From Spirochaetales bacterium (GTDB lineage: Bacteria; Spirochaetota; Spirochaetia; Treponematales; Treponemataceae), in assembly GCA_030540405.1 (NCBI GenBank), contig JAUNWH010000001.1:1-64000 (forward strand): 64,000 nt of DNA, read 5' to 3'. Numbering within the stretch: position 1 is the first letter of the stretch; each line of letters begins with the position of its first letter. The position numbers were made by a program, and so were the translations under genes. Positions 16,943 to 27,312 of the stretch are shown here, piece by piece. The notes under the pieces were generated by a model, which made no database searches, was not told the DNA's origin, and saw only the letters and a program-made list of their open reading frames with translations.

Positions 16943-19411
16943 ATGAAATTTGGACATTATGATGATGTAAACAGGGAATACGTCATTGAAACTCCACAGA
17001 CACCTTACCCTTGGATTAACTACCTTGGAAACGAGAAGTTTTTCTCTCTTATTTCCAATACAGCAGGTGGTTATGCCTTTTATACAGACGCCCGTTTGCG
17101 CCGCTTGACCCGTTACCGCTACAATGACATTCCGCTTGACTCTAACGGACGCTATTTCTATATCAAGGATGGAGATACAGTTTGGAATCCTGCCTGGCAG
17201 CCAACTCAGACTCCTCTTGACAGCTACGAGTGCCGCCACGGATTTGGATATACAAAATTCACTTCTAAGAAAAATGATGTTTCCGCCCAGGTTCTTTGCA
17301 TGGTTCCTAATGGCGTTAACTGCGAAGTTGAAATGGTTACACTCAAAAACGAAGGAAAGTCTGAAAAAAAACTTTCGCTTGTTTCTTTTATTGAGTGGTG
17401 TCTTTACAACGCTTCTGACGACTGCCAGAACTTCCAGAGAAACTTTTCTACCGGCGAAGTTGAAATTGAAGGCAGCGTAATTTATCACAAGACTGAATAC
17501 CGCGAGCGCCGCAACCATTTTACATTCTATTCTGTAAATGCTCCTGTTGACGGATTTGACACAGACCGCGAGACTTGGCTTGGGCTTTACAATCCTCTTT
17601 CTAAGCCAAAGACTGTAATTGAAGGAAAAAGCGGAAATTCTGTTGCTGACGGATGGAGCCCGATTGCTTCTCACCGCCTGAATGTTGAGCTCAAAGCCGG
17701 CGAAGAAAAAACTTTTGTTTTTGTTCTTGGATATGTTGAAAATGACCAGGACAAAAAGTGGACAACTCAGACAAAAGGCGAGCTTCTCCGCACAAATACA
17801 GCAAGCGGAATTATCAACAAAGAAAAAGCTTATGCAATTCAGGAAAGGTTCAGCACAAAAGAAAAAGTAGAAAAGGAATTCAATATTCTCAAGGAATTCT
17901 GGAACGAAATTCTGTCTCACTTTACTCTCAAAACTGGAGACGAAAAACTTGACCGCATGGCTTTGTGGAATCAGTACCAGTGCGTCGTCACATACAATTT
18001 TGCGCGTTCAGCCTCTTACTTTGAAAGCGGAATTGGACGCGGAATGGGCTTCCGTGATACTTCTCAGGATATGCTCGGCGCGGCTCATCAGCTTCCTAAC
18101 TCAAGAATCCGTGAGCGTCTTTTTGATGTTGCCGCAACTCAGTTTGAGGACGGTTCAGCTTACCATCAGTTCCAGCCTCTTACAAAACGCGGAAATGCGG
18201 ACATTGGCTCTAACTTTAATGACGATCCGCTTTGGCTTGTGCTTGGCGTTGGACGCTATATTTGTGAAACTGGCGACAAGGACTTCCTTAATGAAATGGT
18301 TCCGTTTGACAATAGCGAAACAAACAAAGCCACAATGTATGAGCATCTCAAACGCTCTTACCGCTACATCACAACTCACATGGGACCGCACGGACTTCCG
18401 CTTATCGGACGCGCTGACTGGAACGACTGCTTGAACTTGAACTGCTTCAGCATGAATCCGAATGATTCTTTCCAGACTTGCACAAACAAAGAAGGTAAGA
18501 ACGCTGAATCCGTAATGATTGCGGAAATGTTTGTATATGTAACTCCTGACTATGCCGCGATGTGCCGTCTTCAGGGAGATGAAGCGGAAGCTAAGTTTGC
18601 AGAAGAAGCTGCTAAGAAAATGGAAGAGGCAATCTGCACAGCTGGCTGGGACGGAGAATGGTATGTCCGCGCCTACGATGATGCTGGAAACAAGATTGGC
18701 TCGCACGAATGCAAAGACGGAAAAATCTTTATTGAGTCGCAGGGATTCGGAACAATGGCAAAAGTCGGAAAAGACAAAGGCTATCCAGAAAAATCTCTTG
18801 ACAGCGTAAAGAAATATCTTGATTCAAAGTACGGAATCGTAATCTGCTGGCCTGCATATCAGGATTACCACATTGAACTTGGCGAGGTTTCTTCTTATCC
18901 GCCTGGATACAAAGAAAACGGAGGAATTTTCTGCCATAACAATCCGTGGGTAATTATCGGCGAAGTTGTAAACGGTCGCCCTCAGGATGCGTTCGAGCAT
19001 TACAAGAAAATTGCTCCGGCTTACGTTGAAGAAATTTCAGACATCCACCGCACAGAGCCTTATGTTTACAGCCAGATGGTTGCAGGAAAAGAAGCCCGCC
19101 GCGAGGGAGAGGCAAAGAACTCTTGGCTTACAGGAACTGCCGCTTGGAACTTTGTTGCTTTGAGCCAGTATCTTTGCGGTCTTCGCCCAAGCTATGAAGG
19201 TCTTGTTGTTGAACCTCGTCTTCCAGAGCACGTAAAGACAGCTGAAATGACACGCAAATTCCGCGGAGTTGAATACATAATCAGTGTAAAGAACAACAAG
19301 AACGACGGAGATGTAAAAGTTGAAGTTGTTTCTGGCGGAAAAGCAAACGGAACTACAGTTGTTGCCGACAACGGCGCAAAGCAGGTTAAAGTTTCTGTAA
19401 CTGTAGGCTGA
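16943..19411 (+). CDS. Cellobiose phosphorylase, glycoside hydrolase family 94
   Basis: The 822-residue cytoplasmic enzyme phosphorolyses cellobiose to glucose 1-phosphate and glucose. The N-terminal PYPWINYLGNEKFFSLISN and the segment LDSYECRHGFGYT are characteristic of cellobiose phosphorylases rather than chitobiose or cellodextrin enzymes. The proton donor is the second Asp of DWNDCLN, Asp495 here, equivalent to Asp490 of the Cellvibrio gilvus enzyme. It has its own promoter and terminator and converges on a LacI-type regulator. It points to a cellulose or beta-glucan diet. Confidence 0.93.
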   Translation: MKFGHYDDVNREYVIETPQTPYPWINYLGNEKFFSLISNTAGGYAFYTDARLRRLTRYRYNDIPLDSNGRYFYIKDGDTVWNPAWQPTQTPLDSYECRHGFGYTKFTSKKNDVSAQVLCMVPNGVNCEVEMVTLKNEGKSEKKLSLVSFIEWCLYNASDDCQNFQRNFSTGEVEIEGSVIYHKTEYRERRNHFTFYSVNAPVDGFDTDRETWLGLYNPLSKPKTVIEGKSGNSVADGWSPIASHRLNVELKAGEEKTFVFVLGYVENDQDKKWTTQTKGELLRTNTASGIINKEKAYAIQERFSTKEKVEKEFNILKEFWNEILSHFTLKTGDEKLDRMALWNQYQCVVTYNFARSASYFESGIGRGMGFRDTSQDMLGAAHQLPNSRIRERLFDVAATQFEDGSAYHQFQPLTKRGNADIGSNFNDDPLWLVLGVGRYICETGDKDFLNEMVPFDNSETNKATMYEHLKRSYRYITTHMGPHGLPLIGRADWNDCLNLNCFSMNPNDSFQTCTNKEGKNAESVMIAEMFVYVTPDYAAMCRLQGDEAEAKFAEEAAKKMEEAICTAGWDGEWYVRAYDDAGNKIGSHECKDGKIFIESQGFGTMAKVGKDKGYPEKSLDSVKKYLDSKYGIVICWPAYQDYHIELGEVSSYPPGYKENGGIFCHNNPWVIIGEVVNGRPQDAFEHYKKIAPAYVEEISDIHRTEPYVYSQMVAGKEARREGEAKNSWLTGTAAWNFVALSQYLCGLRPSYEGLVVEPRLPEHVKTAEMTRKFRGVEYIISVKNNKNDGDVKVEVVSGGKANGTTVVADNGAKQVKVSVTVG

Positions 19412-19437
19412 TTCGTCTTAATGTAAAAATGCCTTTT

Positions 19438-19481
19438 AGCTATATGCCGTGTATTGTCTGCACGGTGTATAGCTTTTTTTT
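19438..19481 (+). terminator. Intrinsic terminator of cellobiose phosphorylase
   Basis: AGCTATATGCCGTG (19438-19451) pairs with CACGGTGTATAGCT (19461-19474) with two G-T type interruptions, followed by eight Ts. Confidence 0.88.
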
Positions 19482-20508
19482 ATGATTTTATGGGATTGTA
19501 TTCGCCGGCATTTTCCTTGAAAATCACATCGATAGGAACAAAAATTCTCTGCGGAATTTCTTGAAGAAGGACTTTGCTCTTGAAAATTTCGTTCACGCTT
19601 GTGTAGCCTTGGTATTCTGGACGCTGGGAAATCACGCAGTCTATGTTTCCAGTCATAAGGCCGTTTCTATTCTGTTCCTGCATATCATAGCTTATAAGGG
19701 CGACTTTGCTTTTTCTGTTCGTGTAGCTAAGGTACTGTCCGATTATAAAGCCTTCAGTGTGGGTTGCGAATATTCCGTTTATTTTAGGCTCTGATTTGAA
19801 CAGGTTGTCAAGAAAGTTGAAAATTGCTTGATTTGTGCCGTTTGGACATATTGTTTCTATGACTTGGCAGTTTGTGTCGTGCTTAAAATAATCCGTGAAT
19901 CCTCTTAGACGTTCCAAAAGGTTGTATGAATCCTTGTAAAACCGGAGCACAGAAAATTTTCCGCTTCCCTTTAGGAGCTTCATTATGTGCCCTGCGCATT
20001 GTCCGCCTCTGTACGGATTCTGCGCGATTGTAATAACCGGATTTGCTTTTGGCAGCGGGGAATCTATAAAAATGTAAGGAATTTTTATCTGGCTGAGTAT
20101 TTCTTCGGCTTCATTCGGAACAATTGGAACTGTTATCAAAGCCTGCAGGTTCTTTTCAAAAAGCTTTTGTGAGGCCTTTGTCATTGAGCCGGATTCCGTT
20201 CTATCGAAATATTCAAATTCAAGCTTTATTCCGAACGCAGAAAGTTCTGATTCCGCTTCTTTCATTCCTTTAAAAATCATTTTCCAGTAGCCGCTTCCAG
20301 TGCCTGGCGGTGGCATTAAGACGCCAATAACGAAAGGCCTGTTCTTTTTTAATGTTCTGGCAAGGGGATTCGGCGTGTATCCGTATTTTTCGATTACAGC
20401 TTCTACCGCAAGCTTTGTTTTTTCAGATACTTTTCCTCTGTTGTGCAGAACTCTGTCCACGGTTCCAATTGAAACGCCTGATTTTTTTGCTATTTCTGTT
20501 ATTGTCAT
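19480..20508 (-). CDS. LacI/GalR family transcriptional regulator
   Basis: The 342-residue protein has the LacI helix-turn-helix at residues 1-25 (TITEIAKKSGVSIGTVDRVLHNRG), a hinge helix near residue 50 (NPLARTLKKN) and a periplasmic-binding-protein-like effector domain. GAGG precedes the ATG. It is transcribed divergently from mglBAC, so it is the best candidate to control that operon, and its effector is probably a galactoside or glucose. Control of the convergent cellobiose phosphorylase is an alternative. Confidence 0.9.
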   Translation of the reverse strand: MTITEIAKKSGVSIGTVDRVLHNRGKVSEKTKLAVEAVIEKYGYTPNPLARTLKKNRPFVIGVLMPPPGTGSGYWKMIFKGMKEAESELSAFGIKLEFEYFDRTESGSMTKASQKLFEKNLQALITVPIVPNEAEEILSQIKIPYIFIDSPLPKANPVITIAQNPYRGGQCAGHIMKLLKGSGKFSVLRFYKDSYNLLERLRGFTDYFKHDTNCQVIETICPNGTNQAIFNFLDNLFKSEPKINGIFATHTEGFIIGQYLSYTNRKSKVALISYDMQEQNRNGLMTGNIDCVISQRPEYQGYTSVNEIFKSKVLLQEIPQRIFVPIDVIFKENAGEYNPIKS

Positions 20509-20533
20509 AGCCGCCTCTTTTTTTTGTCAAAAC

Positions 20534-20576
20534 GTGTTGACGTACACATTTTAGCATTGTTTTTTTCGGGGCGCAA
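20534..20576 (-). promoter_or_regulatory. Promoter and possible operator of the LacI-type gene
   Basis: Minus-strand TTGCGC (20571-20576), a 17-bp spacer, TAAAAT (20548-20553). Immediately downstream, GTGT (20534-20537) and ACAC (20544-20547) form a short inverted repeat that could be an operator. From here to about 20734 I see nothing else. Confidence 0.4.
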
Positions 20577-20734
20577 ATAAATTTCGATTATTTTTTATAA
20601 AAAAGTTTTGCTGGTGAAGATCGTATGAATTTTTAATTGACTTTTGGAACTATAGTATTATTTTTATTTGTTTTTATGTGTAAAAATCACTTTTTTCAGG
20701 CGGAATTATAACCAAAATTTATAAAAGAATTTGT

Positions 20735-22031
<1,297 letters not shown>

Positions 22032-22100
22032 TAAAGTTCAATTTTGGGGCTGGATGAAAATTCTAGCCTCGATTTCAGAAGGTATTTGATTTTTTTAGAT

Positions 22101-22131
22101 TGCCATGCCCCGAAAAGGCATGGCATTTTTT
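22101..22131 (+). terminator. Intra-operon terminator between mglB and mglA
   Basis: TGCCATGCC (22101-22109) pairs perfectly with GGCATGGCA (22117-22125), followed by six Ts. It would let most transcripts end after the binding protein. Confidence 0.85.
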
Positions 22132-22153
22132 AAGCAGATGAAAGAGGAGCGTT

Positions 22154-23647
22154 ATGGACGATATAGTTCTGGAAATAAAAAATCTTTCAAAGTCATTTGC
22201 AAAGAACAAGGTCCTTGACGGTATAAATCTTACTGTAAAAAAAGGCACTGTTCTGGGGCTTATGGGCGAAAACGGAGCTGGAAAATCCACAATGATGAAA
22301 TGCCTTTTTGGTATTTATGCAAAGGATGAAGGCTCAATTTCGCTTTTGGGAAAGCCCATAAACTTTAAGAATCCTAAGGAAGCTCTTGAAAACGGAGTCG
22401 CCATGGTGCATCAGGAGCTTAATCAGTGCCTTGACCGAACCGTTACAGACAACCTTTTTCTTGGCCGCTATCCAACAAGGGCGGGAATTGTTGACGAAGC
22501 TAAGATGCTCAAGGAAGCGAACAGCCTTTTTGCTTCGCTTAGCATGAATGTAAATCCAAAGACCATTATGCGCACAATGTCTGTTTCCCAAAGGCAGATG
22601 GTGGAAATTGCAAAGGCTGTTTCTTACGACGCAAAAATAATAGTTCTTGACGAGCCTACATCTTCACTTACGGAGCGTGAGGTTAGTAAGCTTTTTTCCA
22701 TAGTAGACGACCTTAGAAACAAGGGAGTTTCGTTTGTTTATATTTCGCACAAGATGGATGAAATTTTCCAGATTTGCAATGAAGTCGCTGTTCTTCGGGA
22801 CGGAAAGATGATTCTTTCAAAGCCTGTTGAATCAACCGACATGAACGAGCTTATTTCTGCAATGGTTGGACGCTCTTTGGACAAGCGTTTTCCGGATGTG
22901 GACAATGTTCCGGGCGAGGATTTCCTTGAAGTCCGCGGACTTACCACAAAGTATGAGCCGGTTCTTGAAGATATTTCGTTTACGGTAAAAAAAGGCGAAA
23001 TTTTCGGACTGTACGGGCTTGTTGGAGCTGGACGCAGCGAGCTTTTGGAATCTTTGTTCGGAATCAGGACAATCGCTTCCGGCGAAATTATAATGAACGG
23101 AAAAAAGCTTCATTTTAAAAACAGCAAGGATGCGATGGACTATAGTTTTGCGCTTGTTACCGAGGAACGCAAGCTGAATGGAATGTTCGGAAAAGACACA
23201 ATCCAGTTCAACACAACGATTACAAACCTTGACAGCTACAAGACATTCGGAGTGCTTTCAAACCGCAAGATGCAGGAAGCCGCCAACCGCGAAATAAAAA
23301 CCATGCACACAAAATGCGTTTCTGCGGATGAGCTTATAAGTTCTCTTAGCGGCGGAAACCAGCAGAAAGTTATAATCGGAAAATGGCTTGAGCGGCAGCC
23401 GCAGGTCTTTTTGCTTGACGAGCCTACGCGCGGAATTGACGTTGGCGCAAAGTATGAAATCTACCAGCTGATTATAAACATGGCGAAAGAAGGAAAGACA
23501 ATAATCGTTGTTTCAAGCGAAATGCCTGAAATTTTGGGCATTACAAACAGAATCGCCGTTATGTCTAATCACCGCCTTGCGGGAATTGTAAATACAAAAG
23601 AAACGGATCAGGAAGCCTTGCTTAGACTTTCTGCAAAATACTTATGA
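22154..23647 (+). CDS. mglA: Galactose/methyl-galactoside ABC importer, ATP-binding protein
   Basis: The 497-residue protein has two fused ABC ATPase domains, as in all sugar importers of the CUT2 class. The first Walker A is GENGAGKST near residue 38 with the signature SVSQRQMVEIAKA. The second half has the usual degenerate Walker A (GLVGAGRSE) and LSGGNQQKV. GAGGAG precedes the ATG. It overlaps the next gene only if mglC uses its upstream ATG. Confidence 0.93.
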   Translation: MDDIVLEIKNLSKSFAKNKVLDGINLTVKKGTVLGLMGENGAGKSTMMKCLFGIYAKDEGSISLLGKPINFKNPKEALENGVAMVHQELNQCLDRTVTDNLFLGRYPTRAGIVDEAKMLKEANSLFASLSMNVNPKTIMRTMSVSQRQMVEIAKAVSYDAKIIVLDEPTSSLTEREVSKLFSIVDDLRNKGVSFVYISHKMDEIFQICNEVAVLRDGKMILSKPVESTDMNELISAMVGRSLDKRFPDVDNVPGEDFLEVRGLTTKYEPVLEDISFTVKKGEIFGLYGLVGAGRSELLESLFGIRTIASGEIIMNGKKLHFKNSKDAMDYSFALVTEERKLNGMFGKDTIQFNTTITNLDSYKTFGVLSNRKMQEAANREIKTMHTKCVSADELISSLSGGNQQKVIIGKWLERQPQVFLLDEPTRGIDVGAKYEIYQLIINMAKEGKTIIVVSSEMPEILGITNRIAVMSNHRLAGIVNTKETDQEALLRLSAKYL

Positions 23648-23664
23648 TTACTAGGAGCAAGCAA

Positions 23665-25347
23665 ATGAATGAAAAAGCATCTGTTGCAGAAATAAAATCT
23701 TTGGATGAAGACGAAAAATTCCGCGGATATTCTGAAACTTTGCATAATCTTCGCAAGGACGGAGTGAACAAAATCGCCGACTTAAAGCAGGAAATTTTCT
23801 CGCTGAAAAAAAACAAGATGATTGATTCTGCCGAAAAACAGCGTCTCATTGCAGCAAAAAAAGCTGGAATTGAAAAAGCCAAGGAAGTCGCTGTAAAAAA
23901 CAAGGCGGAAGAAATCCGTGTTGAAAAAGAAGCCGTTGCCTATGCGAACGCAATTTCAAAAGACTACATCGCCCAGGTTGTTCAGGCTGAAAATGAATCT
24001 ATTGCAAAGCATAAGCAGGATTTTGCGCAGGAAGTATTAAAGATAAAATCTGAATCCGCTGAAAAAGAAAGCAAGCTGAAGTCTTCAGGAATGGATTCCG
24101 CCGCTCTAAAAGAAGAAATTGCAACTCTTAAATATGAAACAAAATCTTCTTTGTTCGACGCAAAAAGCCGCTTGTCTTCCGCAGTTGGAAGATGCAAGGA
24201 CGCAAAAAATCAGGCTTTTGTAAATCATGTTCAAAAGAACAGAAGCCTCCGCAATGGAAAAAATAAGTTTTCAGAAGACTTTGTGCTTAACTTGAACGAC
24301 TACATTTACAAGTTCAAGCCTTCAAAGTTTTTCCTTGACAACGGACTTTACCTTGCAATTCTTGTGTTCTTCATAGTCTGCATTATTCTGGCGCCTCTTT
24401 CTGGAAATGGAAACCTTCTTTCGCTTCCGAATATTTTTACAATCCTTGAGCAGTCTTCAACCCGTATGTTCTATGCGCTTGGAGTTGCGGGGCTTATTCT
24501 TCTTGCCGGAACAGATTTGAGCGTAGGACGAATGGTTGCTCTTGGCGCGGTTGTTACAGGACTTGTTCTTCATCCGGGACAGAATATTGTTACTTTCTTT
24601 GGAATGGGACCATGGGATTTTACTGCGATTCCTATGGCTGTCCGCGTAATAATGGCTTTGTTTTCTTCTGTGTTCCTTTGTGTGCTTTTCAGCGCATTTG
24701 CCGGCGTTTTTTCAGCAAGGCTTAAGATTCATCCGTTTATTTCAACTCTTGCGACACAGCTTATTATCTACGGACTTTTGTTCTTTGGAACAAGCGGAAC
24801 TCCAGTTGGATCAATTGACAGCGGAATCAAGGATGTTTTCGGCGGAAGATGGGTTCTTGGAGTTATAAACGGCGAACTTGTTACATTCCCTAAACTGATT
24901 ATTCCTGCCGCAATTGCAATTGTTGTCGCTTGGTTTATCTGGAACAAGACAACGTTTGGAAAAAATATGTATGCTGTAGGCGGAAACGCAGAAGCTGCAA
25001 GTGTAAGCGGAATCAGTGTTTTCAAGGTAACTTTGGGCGTATTCATTATGGCTGGAATTTTCTACGGATTCGGCGCGTTCTTTGAGGCTTTCAAGGCAAA
25101 TGCCAGCGCAGGAACAGGACAGGGCTATGAGCTTGATGCTATTGCGGCGTGCGTTGTAGGCGGAATTTCATTTAATGGCGGAATTGGAAAAATCGGCGGA
25201 GCAGTTCTTGGTGTTATAATATTCACAAGCCTTACTTACTGCCTTACATTCCTTGGAATTGACACGAACCTTCAGTTTGTATTCAAAGGATTTATAATTA
25301 TTGCGGCGGTTGCGCTTGACAGCATAAAATATCTTAAGCGGAAATAA
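23665..25347 (+). CDS. mglC: Mgl-type ABC importer permease with a long N-terminal coiled-coil extension
   Basis: From about residue 222 onward this is a normal MglC/RbsC-type permease, with VAGLILLAGTDLSVGRMVALG and AVGGNAEAASVSGI motifs and about ten membrane segments. The first 220 residues are extra: a Lys/Glu/Ala-rich, cysteine-poor helical region with heptad-like spacing and no membrane segment, presumably cytoplasmic. Usual MglC is about 335 residues; this is 560. The ATG at 23665 is chosen because AGGAG lies 7 bases upstream. An ATG at 23644 would overlap mglA by four bases. The extension might contact MglA or another partner; its function is unknown. Confidence 0.88.
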   Translation: MNEKASVAEIKSLDEDEKFRGYSETLHNLRKDGVNKIADLKQEIFSLKKNKMIDSAEKQRLIAAKKAGIEKAKEVAVKNKAEEIRVEKEAVAYANAISKDYIAQVVQAENESIAKHKQDFAQEVLKIKSESAEKESKLKSSGMDSAALKEEIATLKYETKSSLFDAKSRLSSAVGRCKDAKNQAFVNHVQKNRSLRNGKNKFSEDFVLNLNDYIYKFKPSKFFLDNGLYLAILVFFIVCIILAPLSGNGNLLSLPNIFTILEQSSTRMFYALGVAGLILLAGTDLSVGRMVALGAVVTGLVLHPGQNIVTFFGMGPWDFTAIPMAVRVIMALFSSVFLCVLFSAFAGVFSARLKIHPFISTLATQLIIYGLLFFGTSGTPVGSIDSGIKDVFGGRWVLGVINGELVTFPKLIIPAAIAIVVAWFIWNKTTFGKNMYAVGGNAEAASVSGISVFKVTLGVFIMAGIFYGFGAFFEAFKANASAGTGQGYELDAIAACVVGGISFNGGIGKIGGAVLGVIIFTSLTYCLTFLGIDTNLQFVFKGFIIIAAVALDSIKYLKRK

Positions 25348-25398
25348 CTGCATATAGCTTTAAAATTATTTTACTCTGAATAACTTTCCTCCAATTTT

Positions 25399-25439
25399 GC
25401 ACCTTTGGGGCTTTTAGCTTCAAGGGTGCGTTCTTTTTC
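25399..25439 (+). terminator. Terminator of mglBAC
   Basis: GCACCTTTGGGGC (25399-25411) pairs with GCTTCAAGGGTGC (25417-25429) with wobble pairs, followed by a T-rich run. Confidence 0.75.
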
Positions 25440-25554
25440 GGATTTGTTAATTCAAAATGTATTTTGACACACGGATTGAGAAAATCTAACGATTTTCTTA
25501 TGTTTTTATGCTGGATTTTGATAATAGATTGTTGTTTTTACGGTTTGAACTAAA

Positions 25555-25582
25555 TAAAAAAAGACACTAAGAAAACTTAGTG
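25555..25582 (-). terminator. Terminator of the tRNA-Thr/tRNA-Tyr transcript
   Basis: On the minus strand CACTAAG (25576-25582) pairs with CTTAGTG (25565-25571) around a TTTT loop, followed by a T-run. Confidence 0.8.
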
Positions 25583-25588
25583 CCTGCT

Positions 25589-25669
25589 TGGGGAGTGAAG
25601 GATTCGAACCTACGAAGGAAAACCAACAGATTTACAGTCTGCCCCCTTTGACCACTCGGGAAACTCCCC
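25589..25669 (-). tRNA. tRNA-Tyr (anticodon GTA)
   Basis: The minus strand folds as a class II tRNA with a 7-bp acceptor stem (GGGGAGT/ACTCCCC), a GTA anticodon in the loop CTGTAAA, a long variable arm and a GGTTCGAATCC T arm. The discriminator is A. CCA is not encoded. Confidence 0.92.
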
Positions 25670-25675
25670 GACGAA

Positions 25676-25748
25676 AGCTGCTTGTAGGACTTGGACCCAC
25701 GACCCCGAGATTACAAATCACGTGCTCTACCAACTGAGCTAAAGCAGC
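25676..25748 (-). tRNA. tRNA-Thr (anticodon TGT)
   Basis: The acceptor stem is GCTGCTT/AAGCAGC, the D arm is AGCTCAGTTGGTAGAGC, the anticodon TGT lies in TTTGTAA, and the T arm is GGGTCCAAGTCC. It lies 6 bases upstream of tRNA-Tyr on the same transcript. Confidence 0.93.
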
Positions 25749-25785
25749 AGATAATCAACTTGCCATTAATCAAGCTGATGAAAAG

Positions 25786-25814
25786 ACTATATACTATAGC
25801 GCATTTTGTGTCAA
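25786..25814 (-). promoter_or_regulatory. Promoter of the tRNA pair
   Basis: Minus-strand TTGACA (25809-25814), a 17-bp spacer, TATAGT (25786-25791). Confidence 0.8.
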
Positions 25815-25877
25815 TAGTTTTAGTTTAAAATTTGCATTTTTTTATTTATTTTAATTCTTGCAATCAACGAATAAAAT

Positions 25878-25906
25878 TTGTTAAATCCATATTTGTGTGA
25901 TATAAT
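25878..25906 (+). promoter_or_regulatory. Promoter of the aminotransferase leader
   Basis: TTGTTA (25878-25883), a 17-bp spacer, TATAAT (25901-25906). It predicts an untranslated leader of about 195 bases before the ATG at 26107. Confidence 0.7.
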
Positions 25907-25912
25907 TTTTTC

Positions 25913-26106
25913 AATAAAAATAAACAAGTTTTAATTTAGGAGTGCAAGACAAAACAGCCGGAATAGCGTCTGTTTTTGTCTACTCAAAGTTTGCGTTGCA
26001 AACTTTCTTATTAACTGCAATTTCTAACTTTGTTACGAAATTGTGTTAAAAAGTCAAATCGGAAATTGATATTTCCTCATTGACTTTTTATAGGAGTGCA
26101 AGATAA
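25913..26106 (+). promoter_or_regulatory. Long structured 5' leader flanked by near-identical 17-bp direct repeats
   Basis: Four hairpins are stacked in order. AGACAAAACAG (25947-25957) pairs with 25970-25981. AAAGTTTGC (25986-25994) pairs with GCAAACTTT (25998-26006). CAATTTC (26018-26024) pairs with GAAATTG (26037-26043). AAAAAGTCAA (26048-26057) pairs with TTGACTTTTT (26080-26089) and encloses GGAAAT/ATTTCC; this last one resembles a terminator. TAGGAGTGCAAGACAAA (25937-25953) recurs with one change at 26091-26107, where it is the ribosome site of the aminotransferase. It could be a cis-regulatory RNA or a small insertion with a duplicated target. Confidence 0.5.
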
Positions 26107-27312
26107 ATGCCTGTTTCGCCTTATATAAAGGAAACAATGACTAGCAAAACAGCTGGCGTAATTAGAAAAATGTTTGAGGAAGGCCTTGAGCTTAAGAAAA
26201 AATACGGAGAAGACAATGTCTTTGACTTCAGCATAGGAAATCCGGATTTAGATCCGCCGGAAGAAATTTTCGAGTGCATAGAAAAGCTTGCAAAAAAACG
26301 TGAAAAAAATTTCCATGGATATATGCCGAATCCTGGCTATCAGTTTGCAAGGGAGGCGATGGCAAAAAAAACGGAAGCTGAACAAGGCGTTCCCGTTGAC
26401 TTTAGCTGTGTTGTAATGTCTGTTGGCGCGGCTGGAGCTTTAAACAGTCTTTTTAAGGCTATTGTTTCTGAAGGCGACAATGTTATAGTTCCTGCTCCAT
26501 TTTTTACAGAATATAAGCACTATGTCCATAATTACGGCGGAACTTTGATTGAAGTTCCTGCAAAGCCTGACTTTTCGCTTGATGTGGATGCGATTGCCGC
26601 CGCTTTGACAGAAAAAACAGCCGCTGTTCTTATAAACAGCCCGAATAATCCGACTGGACGCATTTATTCAAAGGAAGAAATAAAAAAACTTTCCGATGTT
26701 TTGGAGCTTCATGCAAAAAAATGCGGAAGAAAACCGTATCTTGTGTGCGACGAGCCTTACCGCGCGATTGTTTACGACGGAAACTCTGTAGCCCCTGTTT
26801 TTCCGATTTATGACAGTGCGATTATTGTAACTTCATTTGCAAAAAATTTAAGCCTTCCGGGAGAGAGAATTGGCTACATTTGTGTAAATCCTGCTTGCCC
26901 TGACAAAGATGAAGTTGTCGCCGCTTGTATTTTTACAACAAGAATTTTGGGCTATGTAAACGCTCCTGCTTTTTTTCAGCGTGTGGTTGCAAAAACTTGG
27001 AATGTAAAGGTTGACTATTCTCTTTACAAAAAACGCCGCGATATGCTTATGAATGTGCTGGACGAAGCTGGAGTTGAGCATATTGTTCCAGAAGGCGCGT
27101 TTTATATGTGGTGCAAGGCTCCAGAATCTTTTGGCGCGGATGATATGGCTTTCTGCGATTACTTAAAGAAATACAATATTCTTTCTGCTCCAGGAAGCGG
27201 CTTTGGCGGAAAGGGCTGGATTCGGCTTGCGTACTGTGTGAGCGAAAAATCAATTGAAAATTCAAGAAAGGCTTTTGTAAAGGCAATGAAAGATTTGGAG
27301 GAAGAAAAATGA
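26107..27312 (+). CDS. Class I/II PLP-dependent aminotransferase (aspartate aminotransferase-like)
   Basis: The 401-residue fold type I aminotransferase has SPNNPTGR near residue 178 and the PLP-binding lysine, Lys246, in SFAKNLSLPGERIGY. The distal GKGWIRLAYC motif holds the substrate-carboxylate arginine. It probably interconverts aspartate, alanine or aromatic amino acids and their oxoacids. The ATG is preceded by TAGGAGTGCAAG. The stop overlaps the glgA start (ATGA), so the two are translationally coupled. Exact donor and acceptor are not readable. Confidence 0.88.
   Translation: MPVSPYIKETMTSKTAGVIRKMFEEGLELKKKYGEDNVFDFSIGNPDLDPPEEIFECIEKLAKKREKNFHGYMPNPGYQFAREAMAKKTEAEQGVPVDFSCVVMSVGAAGALNSLFKAIVSEGDNVIVPAPFFTEYKHYVHNYGGTLIEVPAKPDFSLDVDAIAAALTEKTAAVLINSPNNPTGRIYSKEEIKKLSDVLELHAKKCGRKPYLVCDEPYRAIVYDGNSVAPVFPIYDSAIIVTSFAKNLSLPGERIGYICVNPACPDKDEVVAACIFTTRILGYVNAPAFFQRVVAKTWNVKVDYSLYKKRRDMLMNVLDEAGVEHIVPEGAFYMWCKAPESFGADDMAFCDYLKKYNILSAPGSGFGGKGWIRLAYCVSEKSIENSRKAFVKAMKDLEEEK

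Noticed and set aside
16925-17920. Long minus-strand open frame opposite cellobiose phosphorylase
   Set aside because: It is a shadow of the strongly supported plus-strand gene and has no recognisable domain.
20637-20663. Earlier mglB promoter (TTGACT near 20637)
   Set aside because: The only TATTAT lies about 13 bases away; the TTGACA-N17-TATATA at 20735 is far better.
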